Below, piece after piece: positions 7,625 to 14,357 of a stretch of 38,443 nucleotides of DNA. Source of the stretch: an uncultured Sphingomonas sp. GTDB lineage: Bacteria > Pseudomonadota > Alphaproteobacteria > Sphingomonadales > Sphingomonadaceae. The translations under genes and the position numbers were made by a program. How positions within the stretch are numbered: position 1 is the first letter of the stretch; each line of letters opens with the position of its first letter. The DNA is taken from the NCBI GenBank assembly GCA_913775795.1, contig CAJYLT010000071.1:1-38443 (forward strand). The letters run 5' to 3'. The notes under the pieces are model-generated. The model saw only the letters and a program-made list of their open reading frames with translations. It did not search any database and was not told where the DNA came from.

Positions 7625-9154
7625 TTACTCCGGCCGCTCCAGTCGCGGCCCCGCCGCGACGGTCGGCAGGTAGCGCGGGCCGGGCAGTGGCCCCCGCGCC
7701 GCCTCGAACCCCGCCCCCGCATCGAACAATCGCTGCTCGCTCCACTTCGGCCCGATGAAAGACAGCCCGACCGGCAGCCCCATCACCTGCCCCATCGGCA
7801 CGGTCATGTGCGGATAGCCCGCCACCGCCGGCAGCCCGGCAGCGGACGGCCCGCTCGCCTGATCGCCATGCACCGGGTCGGACAGCCAGGCGGCGCCGTA
7901 ACTCGGCGTCACGATCACCGCCGCCTTCGCCAGCATCGTATCGAGCGCCTTGGTCGCCAGCGCCAGCGACTTCGCGCGCGCGGGCTTATAGGCGGGGTCG
8001 GCCGTCCCCTTCGTCTTTTCCGCTGCCTCGAAGATATCCTGCCCGAAGAACGGCATCTCGGTCGCCGCATTCGCCGTGTTGAAGGCGATCACGTCGGCGA
8101 GGGTGCGGACCTTCACGCCGGGCGGCGTCGTCTTCAGATAGGCGGCAAGATCGGACTTCAGCTCCATCTTGAGCACGTCGAACTCGGCCTCGCCCAGCCC
8201 CGGCGTCGCCGGCTGCTTCACGTCGACCAGCACCGCCCCCGCCGCGCGCAGCCGGGCGAGCGCCGCATCGAACTGACGCGCGAGTGCATCGGGCAGCCCC
8301 TCGGGCCGCAGCACGCCGACACGCATCCCCTTGAGCGCCGCGGGATTGAGCCGGGCGGCATAATCGCCCTTGCGCGCATCCGCCTCCCGCGTCGCCGGGT
8401 CGGCGGGATCGCTGCCCGCCATCACGCTCATCAGCGCGGCGGCGTCGGCGACGCTTGTCGCCATCGGGCCGGGGGTGTCCTGGCTATGGCTGATCGGCAC
8501 CACATGCGTGCGGCTGACGAGGCCGAGCGTCGGCTTCATGCCAACGAGCCCGTTAATCGCGGAGGGGCAGATGACCGATCCGTCGGTCTCGGTCCCCACA
8601 CCCGCACGCGCGAGGCCCGCCGCGACCGCCGCGCCCGTGCCGCTCGACGATCCGCATGCGGTCCGGTCGAGCGCATGGGGGTTGCGCACCAGCCCGCCGA
8701 CCGCACTCCACCCGCTCATCGACGACGACGAACGAATGTTCGCCCATTCGGACAGGTTGGTCTTGCCCAGCATGACGATCCCGCCGGCGCGCAGCCGCGC
8801 GGCGACGGGCGCGTCGCGCCGGGTCATGTTGTCCTTGAGCGCCAGGCTACCCGCGGTCGTCGGCAGCTCGACCGTCTCGATATTGTCCTTGATGAGCACC
8901 GGCCAGCCATGGACGGGCGACCGCACCCGCCCCTTCGCCTGCTCGTCGTCGAGCCGCCGCGCCTGTGCCTCGGCATCGGGCGCAACCGCGATCACCGAAT
9001 TGAGCCGCGGCCCCGCCCGGTCGATCGCCTCGATCCGTTTGAGGTAGATTCGGGTCGCGGCGGCGCTGGATGCGTCCATTTGTTGGTTTGCAATCGCGGG
9101 ATCGAGGCCAGCAGCAACGCCCATTCCGAACGCAAGCATCAACGCCACACGCAT
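7625..9154 (-). CDS. Exported amidase, amidase-signature family
   Basis: Starting at MRVALMLAFG gives 509 residues and a clear signal peptide (cleavage after about residue 22, PAIA-NQQ); the longer frame runs into the DUF2442 gene. It is an amidase-signature hydrolase with the Ser-cisSer-Lys catalytic set. K89 is in WPVLIKDNIE, the cis-serine is in the CGSSSGTGAAVAAG stretch (168-180), and the nucleophile is most likely S193 in TETDGSVICP. It probably cleaves an amide in the periplasm; the substrate is unknown, and GatA is excluded by the signal peptide and lack of gatCB. It starts 10 bases after the DUF2442 gene on the same strand. Confidence 0.88.
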   Translation of the reverse strand: MRVALMLAFGMGVAAGLDPAIANQQMDASSAAATRIYLKRIEAIDRAGPRLNSVIAVAPDAEAQARRLDDEQAKGRVRSPVHGWPVLIKDNIETVELPTTAGSLALKDNMTRRDAPVAARLRAGGIVMLGKTNLSEWANIRSSSSMSGWSAVGGLVRNPHALDRTACGSSSGTGAAVAAGLARAGVGTETDGSVICPSAINGLVGMKPTLGLVSRTHVVPISHSQDTPGPMATSVADAAALMSVMAGSDPADPATREADARKGDYAARLNPAALKGMRVGVLRPEGLPDALARQFDAALARLRAAGAVLVDVKQPATPGLGEAEFDVLKMELKSDLAAYLKTTPPGVKVRTLADVIAFNTANAATEMPFFGQDIFEAAEKTKGTADPAYKPARAKSLALATKALDTMLAKAAVIVTPSYGAAWLSDPVHGDQASGPSAAGLPAVAGYPHMTVPMGQVMGLPVGLSFIGPKWSEQRLFDAGAGFEAARGPLPGPRYLPTVAAGPRLERPE

Positions 9155-9164
9155 CAAGGTTCGC

Positions 9165-9431
9165 CTATTTGCTGGAGGATTGGGGTGCGGGCGCGCCGCG
9201 CAAAAGCCCTTCGACCGAGAGGTCTTCATCGATCCTGGGCCAATGAATGCCGTAGCCGGCCCCGGCGACTTCCCATTCATCACGCTCTTCGGGAGACGCA
9301 TGAGCGAGGCGCGGATACCATGCGAGGGGGACGGCAATCGTACGACCATCGAAAAGATCGACGATCAGCCGCTCCGCATCGAACGTAACGTTCGACACAC
9401 GCTCATCCGCGGACAGTGCCAAAATACCCAT
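9165..9431 (-). CDS. DUF2442 protein, putative antitoxin
   Basis: This small cytosolic protein (88 residues) matches DUF2442 along its length: VTFDAERLIVDLFDGRTIAVPLAW in short successive blocks, YPRLAHASPEERDEWE, and the C-terminal GIHWPRIDEDLSVEGLLRG. Genes of this family usually sit next to a DUF4160 gene, and the pair is annotated as a putative toxin-antitoxin module, with DUF2442 as the likely antitoxin. Here the preceding DUF4160 gene overlaps it by 29 bases but is frameshifted. DUF2442 itself appears intact. Confidence 0.85.
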   Translation of the reverse strand: MGILALSADERVSNVTFDAERLIVDLFDGRTIAVPLAWYPRLAHASPEERDEWEVAGAGYGIHWPRIDEDLSVEGLLRGAPAPQSSSK

Positions 9432-9644
9432 GCCAAGCCTCCAGAAACGAGGTCTGCTCGGAAGCGACAGGCTTCATCACTTCGGCCAACTCCGCTGATC
9501 TGAAGCCGCTGTTTCTAGCAAGCCCGATCGGGGCAAGCCAGATTTTCGCTGACGCACCGCCGCCGTCGACATGGACGTGCGGCGGCTCGTTCGGCTCATG
9601 GCTATAGAAGTAGAATCGGTACCGTCTCTTCCGATCGTCGGCAT
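9403..9644 (-). pseudogene. Frameshifted DUF4160 gene (putative toxin)
   Basis: Reading from the ATG at 9644 gives MPTIGRDG, the usual start of DUF4160 proteins. The rest of the domain then continues in another frame: YRFYFYSHEPNEPPHVHV, a middle KIWLAPIGLARNSGF, and the end FLEAWHGYFGT, stopping at 9403. The shift fits loss of one base near 9621-9622 in GACGGTACC. The span is 242 bases, one short of 81 codons. The conserved frame has a stop codon just upstream and no start codon of its own, so no full product is expected. It overlaps the DUF2442 gene that follows. A sequencing error at this spot is the main alternative. Confidence 0.75.
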
Positions 9645-9789
9645 AGCAGGAATCCCCTTACCGAACAAACGATGAACGATCGCTCGGTTCGGCAACTCTG
9701 CCAAAGTGCCGGTCAAAGCACGACATGATAGCGCCAGATCGGACCTTAAAGCATGTCATTCCCGTAAAGAAGATCCGTTATGGACACGC

Positions 9790-10845
9790 TCACTCCGCCG
9801 CGACGCCGGCGTGCGAGAACATGTCGCCCTCGAGCCGCGGGTCCTCGTTCGCCGGGGCGGCGACCGGGGCCTTCTTGCGCTTGTCGAAGCTCGACCAGAC
9901 GTCGTTCCAGTTGCCGCGGGTCGCGCCCTTCGAATATTCCGTTGCGCGCGTCTCGAAGAAATTGGCGTGCTCGACGCCGTTGAGCAGCGGGGTCAGCCAC
10001 GGGATCGGATGCTCGTCGATCATGTAGATCGGCTTGAGGCCCAGTTGGCTCAGGCGCCAGTCGGCGATGTAGCGGATATACTTCTTGATGTCCTTGGCGG
10101 TCATGCCGTTGACCGGCCCCATCTCGAACGCGAGGTCGATGAACGCGTCCTCCAGCCGGATCGTCGTCTGGCACACGTCGGCGATATCGTCCTTCACCGC
10201 CTTGGTCAGACACTGACGCTCCTGGCAGAAGGCGTGGAACATGCGGATGATGCCCTCGCAGTGCAGGCTCTCGTCGCGCACCGACCAGGAGACGATCTGG
10301 CCCATGCCCTTCATCTTGTTGAAGCGCGGGAAGTTCATCAGCATCGCGAACGACGCGAACAGCTGCACGCCCTCGGTAAAGCCGCCGAACATAGCAAGCG
10401 TGCGAGCGATATCCTCGTCGGTGTCGACGCCGAAGTTCTGCATGTAGTCATGCTTGTCCTTCAGCTCGGCATATTCGAGGAACGCGCCATACTCGCTCTC
10501 GGGCATGCCGATCGTGTCGAGCAGGTGGCTGTAGGCGGCGATATGCACCGTCTCCATGTTGCTGAACGCGGTCAGCATCATCTTGATCTCGGTCGGCTTG
10601 AACACGCGGCCGTATTTCTCGTGATAGCAGTCCTGCACCTCGACATCCGCCTGGGTAAAGAAGCGGAATATCTGTGTCAGCAGGTTGCGCTCGTGGTCCG
10701 AGAGCTTCTGCGCCCAGTCGCGGCAATCCTCGCCCAGCGGCACTTCCTCGGGCAGCCAGTGGAGCTGCTGCTGCCGCTTCCAGAACTCGAACGCCCAGGG
10801 GTATTCGAACGGCTTGTACTGCTTGGAGGCCTGGAGAAGGGACAT
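9790..10845 (-). CDS. nrdB: Ribonucleotide reductase class Ia, beta subunit
   Basis: The 351-residue protein houses the diiron centre and tyrosyl radical that start ribonucleotide reduction. Matching spacing to E. coli NrdB gives metal ligands D67, E98, H101, E158, E192 and H195. Y105 in METVHIAAYSHLL is the radical tyrosine, so this is a classical Ia/Ib-type and not a tyrosine-less Ic subunit. The RDESLHCEG motif (190-198) and a normal helical core are present. The ATG has the ribosome site AAAGGAT. It lies on the same strand as nrdA, 1.16 kb downstream. Two small membrane-protein genes lie directly before it (56-base gap) and could share a transcript. No NrdR-like box lies immediately upstream. 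Confidence 0.95.
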   Translation of the reverse strand: MSLLQASKQYKPFEYPWAFEFWKRQQQLHWLPEEVPLGEDCRDWAQKLSDHERNLLTQIFRFFTQADVEVQDCYHEKYGRVFKPTEIKMMLTAFSNMETVHIAAYSHLLDTIGMPESEYGAFLEYAELKDKHDYMQNFGVDTDEDIARTLAMFGGFTEGVQLFASFAMLMNFPRFNKMKGMGQIVSWSVRDESLHCEGIIRMFHAFCQERQCLTKAVKDDIADVCQTTIRLEDAFIDLAFEMGPVNGMTAKDIKKYIRYIADWRLSQLGLKPIYMIDEHPIPWLTPLLNGVEHANFFETRATEYSKGATRGNWNDVWSSFDKRKKAPVAAPANEDPRLEGDMFSHAGVAAE

Positions 10846-10901
10846 GGGGCGATCCTTTTAGAAGGAAGGGATTGAAAGGGGTGAAGGCAGGGGCCGGCGT
10901 C

Positions 10902-11099
10902 TCATCCGTCGCCCCCGCGCCAAAGCGCGGTCGCGCTCATCGCCAGCACCGCGCCGCCGGCCAGCGCCATGATGCCGATCATGCGAAAGGCATAGACGCG
11001 GCCCGGCGATGACGGCCGGGCGAGCGCGGCGATTAGGCCGATACCCGTCAGCACCAGCACAGCTGCAACGGCAACCATGGCGACCAGCGACCAGCTCAT
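10902..11099 (-). CDS. Small two-helix membrane protein
   Basis: This 65-residue protein is two membrane helices (about 4-25, AMVAVAAVLVLTGIGLIAAL, and 37-56, MIGIMALAGGAVLAM) joined by a short basic, proline-containing loop and ending in WRGGDG. I do not recognise a family. The ATG overlaps the stop of the upstream small lipoprotein gene (ATGA), so the two are coupled. nrdB follows 56 bases downstream. The coupling and the hydrophobic pattern support a real gene; the function is unknown. Confidence 0.55.
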   Translation of the reverse strand: MSWSLVAMVAVAAVLVLTGIGLIAALARPSSPGRVYAFRMIGIMALAGGAVLAMSATALWRGGDG

Positions 11100-11386
11100 C
11101 GCCGTTCCCGCCACTTCACGACGGTCACGGTCCGCGTCTTGCGCGCGCCGACGCCGAACACGACGATGCCGAGGAAATAGCCGAAGTCGTACCACCCGCC
11201 ATTATTGGGCACGGCATAGACGGCGACGTCGGGCATGAAGAGACTGAGAGCCCAGGAGACGGGAAAGATGAACCCGTGCCAAAGCCCGTGGAGAAACCCC
11301 GGCGCGCCGGGCGCGACGGCATCGCCCGCCTGACGCGCGCACGCGGCGAGCGAAAGCAGAAGGGCGACGAGAACGGCGCGGTTCAT
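11096..11386 (-). CDS. Small lipoprotein with membrane-like segments
   Basis: The ATG at 11386 follows AAGGGAG and gives 96 residues; upstream codons are repeat sequence. A lipoprotein signal (LLLSLAACARQ) puts the lipidated cysteine near residue 16. The mature part has the hydrophobic stretches FLHGLWHGFIFPVSWALSLF and FGYFLGIVVFGVGA separated by VPNNGGWYDF, and a basic end, KWRERR. The pattern HGLWHGFIFPVSWALSLF...YDFGYFLG recurs in small uncharacterised proteins of other bacteria, as far as I remember. The function is unknown. The long inverted repeat starts 18 bases upstream, so the promoter must lie within or beyond it. Confidence 0.6.
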   Translation of the reverse strand: MNRAVLVALLLSLAACARQAGDAVAPGAPGFLHGLWHGFIFPVSWALSLFMPDVAVYAVPNNGGWYDFGYFLGIVVFGVGARKTRTVTVVKWRERR

Positions 11387-11403
11387 CGCGAAGCCACTCC
11401 CTT

Positions 11404-11512
11404 CTTCGTCACCCCGGACCTGTTCCGGGGTCCACCTGCCCGCAGGCGCAGCGGTCGGAGGGTCCGGCGCCGGCAGCACGGTGGACCCCGGAACAAGTCC
11501 GGGGTGACGAAG
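11404..11512. repeat. Long interspersed inverted repeat, copy 2
   Basis: The 32-bp arms at 11404-11435 and 11481-11512 (outer ends CTTCGTCACCCCGGAC) are reverse complements with one mismatch, around a 45-base GC-rich loop. This is the best-conserved copy of the family also seen at 7532-7615 and 15890-15983. Unlike the other two it lies between divergent genes (the small lipoprotein and DUF2171), in their shared upstream region. Confidence 0.88.
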
Positions 11513-11574
11513 GACCGCGCATCCAATCCCCCGCCCGCTCGTTCCAGCGCCGAACCCCAAGCAGGAGACGGGCA

Positions 11575-11853
11575 ATGGCCGACCTCAACGACATTCGCGA
11601 GCATATGGAAGTCATCGGCGCCGACGGCGTGCATGTCGGCACCGTCGACCGCGTCGAGGGCGACCGGATCAAGCTCACCAAGAAGGACTCGGGCACCGAT
11701 GTCGAGGGCGCCGGCGAAGGGCATCATGCGGGCCACCATCACTTCATTTCGACCGGCCTCGTCGCCGAGGTCGAGGGCGACCAAGTCCGCCTTTCCGCCA
11801 ATGCCGACGTCGCGGTGACGTTCGAGGAGGAAGAGGGCGGCGATCCGGTCTGA
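11575..11853 (+). CDS. DUF2171 domain protein
   Basis: This 92-residue cytosolic protein begins MADLNDIREHMEVIGADGVHVGTVD in the typical DUF2171 way: a short beta-barrel-like domain related to the PRC barrel, with the repeated motif VEGDRIKLTKKD and VEGDQVRLSA. A histidine-rich GEGHHAGHHHFIS loop lies in the middle (residues about 48-60), and the tail is acidic (FEEEEGG). The family has no established role. The ribosome site AGGAGA lies eight bases before the ATG. It is a one-gene unit with its own terminator, lying opposite to the surrounding nrd genes. Confidence 0.85.
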   Translation: MADLNDIREHMEVIGADGVHVGTVDRVEGDRIKLTKKDSGTDVEGAGEGHHAGHHHFISTGLVAEVEGDQVRLSANADVAVTFEEEEGGDPV

Positions 11854-11876
11854 TCGGTCGTTGCGTTCGAGCGAGG

Positions 11877-11912
11877 CGCCGGTCCGTGGGAAGCGGACCG
11901 GCGTTTTGCGTT
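11877..11912 (+). terminator. Rho-independent terminator after DUF2171 gene
   Basis: The 10-bp stem CGCCGGTCCG (11877-11886) / CGGACCGGCG (11894-11903) has the loop TGGGAAG and is followed by TTTTGCGTTT. It lies 24 bases after the stop codon. Confidence 0.8.
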
Positions 11913-11967
11913 TCGTCACGCCGTCAGACGGCGCGGCGTTGCCGCCCCGCTGCCCGCCGTGACGAGT

Positions 11968-11993
11968 CAGCGGATTGCTCGCGCAATCCACTG
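11968..11993. terminator. Hairpin just downstream of nrdA
   Basis: CAGCGGATTGC (11968-11978) pairs with GCAATCCACTG (11983-11993) with a single G-T mismatch and the loop TCGC. It sits nine bases past the nrdA stop on the reverse strand. No T tract follows on either strand, so it may stabilise the mRNA 3' end rather than terminate by itself. Confidence 0.4.
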
Positions 11994-12001
11994 CCGTCCG
12001 C

Positions 12002-13909
12002 TTATTGACAGGCCAAGCACTCGTCATAATCGGTGCTCTCGCCCAGGTCGAATTTCGGCTTCTCGATCGTGTTGTCCGCCTCGACCCCGCCGGCGAACCC
12101 GGCGCGCTGCACCGACTTCGAGCGGAGATAGTAGAGCGACTTGATGCCGAGCTCCCATGCGCGGAAGTGGAGCATGAGCAGGTCCCACTTCTCGACGTCC
12201 GCCGGGATGAACAGATTGAGCGACTGCGCCTGGTCGATATAGGGCGCGCGGTCGCCGGCGAGCTCGAGGACCCAGCGCTGGTCGATCTCGAAGCTCGTCT
12301 TGTAGCAGTCCTTTTCCTCCTGATTGAGGAAGTCGAGGTGCTGCACCGAGCCGCCGCGTTCTAGGATGGTGTTCCAGACCGCGTCCGAGTTCTTCGACTT
12401 GGCGATCAAGAGCTTTTCCAGATACGGATTCTTGACCGCGAAGCTGCCCGACAGCGTCTTGTGCGTGTAGATGTTCGCCGGGATCGGCTCGATGCACGCC
12501 GATGTGCCGCCGCAGATGATGCTGATCGACGCGGTCGGCGCGATCGCCATCTTGCACGAAAAGCGCTCCATTACGCCCATGTCGGCGGCGTCGGGGCACG
12601 GCCCCCGCTCGACCGCGAGCTGCATCGACGCTTCGTTCACCTGCGCGGCGATGTGCTTGAAGATGCGGAGATTCCACGACTTGGCCATCGCGCCTTCGAA
12701 CGGCAGGCCGCGCGCCTGAAGGAAGCTGTGGAAGCCCATGACGCCGAGGCCCACCGACCGCTCGCGCTCCGCCGAGTAGCGCGCACGCGCCATCTCGTCC
12801 GGTGCACGCTCGATATAGTCGGTCAGCACGTTGTCGAGGAAGCGCATCACGTCCTCGACGAAGCGCTTGTCGTCCTTCCACTCGTCCCACGTCTCGAGGT
12901 TGAGCGAGGAGAGGCAGCAGACCGCGGTGCGATCGTTGCCGAGGTGGTCGCGGCCGGTCGGCAGCGTGATCTCGCTGCACAGGTTCGAGGTCGACACCTT
13001 GAGGCCCAGGTCGCGATGATGCTTGGGCATCGTGTTGTTCACGTGGTCGCTGAACACGATGTACGGCTCACCCGTCGCCAGCCGCGTCTCGACCAGCTTC
13101 TGGAACAGCGCGCGCGCGTCGACGGTGCCGCGGGTCGAGCCGTCCTTCGGCGACTTGAGCGTCCATTCCTCGCCGTTGCGCACCGCTTCCATGAACGCGT
13201 CGGGGATGAGGACGCCGTGATGGAGATTGAGCGCCTTGCGGTTGAAGTCGCCCGAGGGCTTGCGGATCTCGAGGAACTCTTCGATCTCGGGATGCGAAAT
13301 GTCGAGGTAGCAGGCGGCCGAGCCACGGCGGAGCGACCCCTGGCTGATCGCCAGCGTCAGCGAGTCCATCACGCGCACGAACGGGATGATGCCGCTGGTC
13401 TTGCCGTTGAGGCCGACTGGCTCGCCGATGCCGCGGACGTTGCCCCAATAGGTGCCGATGCCGCCGCCGCGCGAGGCGAGCCAGACATTCTCGTTCCACG
13501 TCTCGACGATCCCCTCGAGGCTGTCGGGGACCGAATTGAGGTAGCAAGAGATGGGCAGGCCGCGCCCGGTGCCGCCGTTCGACAGAACGGGCGTCGCGGG
13601 CATGAACCACAGCTTGGAAATGTAGTCGTAGAGCCGCTGGGCATGCGGGGCGTCGTCGGCATAGGCCGAGGCCACGCGCACGAACAGGTCCTGATAGCTT
13701 TCGCCGGGCAGGAGGTAGCGGTCCTTCAGCGTCTCCTTGCCGAACTCGGTCAGAAGCGCATCGCGGCCGTGATCGACCTCGACCGCATAGAGCTGCGCGT
13801 CGATCGTCTTCGAATCGCGCTTCGCCTTGGGCGTCGCGGCGGCTTCGAGAAGGGGGGCTTCGGCAATGTCGGTGCTGTCGTTCACGCGCTGATCGTCCCT
13901 GAAATCCAT
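12002..13909 (-). CDS. nrdA: Ribonucleotide reductase class Ia, alpha subunit
   Basis: Catalytic subunit that converts ribonucleoside diphosphates to deoxy forms. From the ATG at 13909 it has 635 residues. Visible active-site residues are C122 (SCYLNS), N309-C311-E313 (NLCSE, thiyl-radical cysteine), C331-C332 (CCLSSLN), Y593-Y594 of the radical path (SLYYLRS) and the C-terminal shuttle pair C631/C634 (ECLACQ). The specificity-site region is present, but the N-terminal ATP-cone domain is not: after about 35 linker residues the sequence goes directly to the ten-helix domain, which explains the short length against about 760 in E. coli. A longer frame to 14239 is rejected. GAGGAACG precedes the chosen ATG. 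Two NrdR-like boxes lie 146-193 bases upstream. Confidence 0.95.
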   Translation of the reverse strand: MDFRDDQRVNDSTDIAEAPLLEAAATPKAKRDSKTIDAQLYAVEVDHGRDALLTEFGKETLKDRYLLPGESYQDLFVRVASAYADDAPHAQRLYDYISKLWFMPATPVLSNGGTGRGLPISCYLNSVPDSLEGIVETWNENVWLASRGGGIGTYWGNVRGIGEPVGLNGKTSGIIPFVRVMDSLTLAISQGSLRRGSAACYLDISHPEIEEFLEIRKPSGDFNRKALNLHHGVLIPDAFMEAVRNGEEWTLKSPKDGSTRGTVDARALFQKLVETRLATGEPYIVFSDHVNNTMPKHHRDLGLKVSTSNLCSEITLPTGRDHLGNDRTAVCCLSSLNLETWDEWKDDKRFVEDVMRFLDNVLTDYIERAPDEMARARYSAERERSVGLGVMGFHSFLQARGLPFEGAMAKSWNLRIFKHIAAQVNEASMQLAVERGPCPDAADMGVMERFSCKMAIAPTASISIICGGTSACIEPIPANIYTHKTLSGSFAVKNPYLEKLLIAKSKNSDAVWNTILERGGSVQHLDFLNQEEKDCYKTSFEIDQRWVLELAGDRAPYIDQAQSLNLFIPADVEKWDLLMLHFRAWELGIKSLYYLRSKSVQRAGFAGGVEADNTIEKPKFDLGESTDYDECLACQ

Positions 13910-14357
13910 GACGGCCCCGTTCCTCATACGTTCGACTCGGGCACCGTGGAGCGATGCTATCACCGCCGCCCGCGACCGAGAACAAAAAGTGACCACGCTG
14001 GGTGCTCGCAGCGGCGGCAGGGCCATCGCCGCGATATGGTGTCGCGGCGTCCTGATACCACCTCTTGTGCCAGCCCCCTGACGTGACCGCAACAGATTGT
14101 GGCCAATCGCGTCGGCATACAAGTCGGTAAATGACGTTTTGGGGACTCGGTTCGTCGCTTCGGTGAATCGGTTCGTCGACGCCTGCGAACCGTTCATCGG
14201 CCGCGACGCGTGGATGTTCCTCACCTTTGCGATTGGCAAGAGGATCGAAAGGGTGAGCGAAAAGAAACCCGTGGAAGAATCGTTCCGGGTGCGACCGGCT
14301 TGCCGATGCGGTCCGGGCGCGCGATGCTGGCCTCATATCTGGTGGGGGAGCGGCGAC
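13910..14357. other. Divergent regulatory region between nrdA and M20 gene
   Basis: These 448 bases lie between the nrdA start and the M20-family start. They hold the paired NrdR-like sites (14055-14102). On the nrdA strand there is a weak promoter candidate, TTGTTC (13980-13985) about 17 bases from TGATAG (13957-13962). Short direct repeats, GGTTCGTCG, occur near 14151 and 14170. Open frames that cross this region are extensions of the two genes and show no family resemblance. Confidence 0.4.
14055..14102 (-). promoter_or_regulatory. Tandem NrdR-box-like sites upstream of nrdA
   Basis: Two 16-bp sites, 14055-14070 (ATACCACCTCTTGTGC) and 14087-14102 (CCGCAACAGATTGTGG), resemble the NrdR consensus ACACWATATATWGTGT. 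The second is the better match and the first is partial. Their centres are 32 bp apart, the three-helical-turn spacing usual for paired NrdR boxes in front of ribonucleotide reductase genes. NrdR is the ATP-cone repressor of these operons. No such pair was seen before nrdB. Confidence 0.6.

Noticed and set aside
9477..9716. 79-codon reverse open frame containing MPTIGRDG
   Set aside because: After MPTIGRDG it leaves the conserved DUF4160 frame, so it is the out-of-frame product of the frameshifted gene and not a separate gene.
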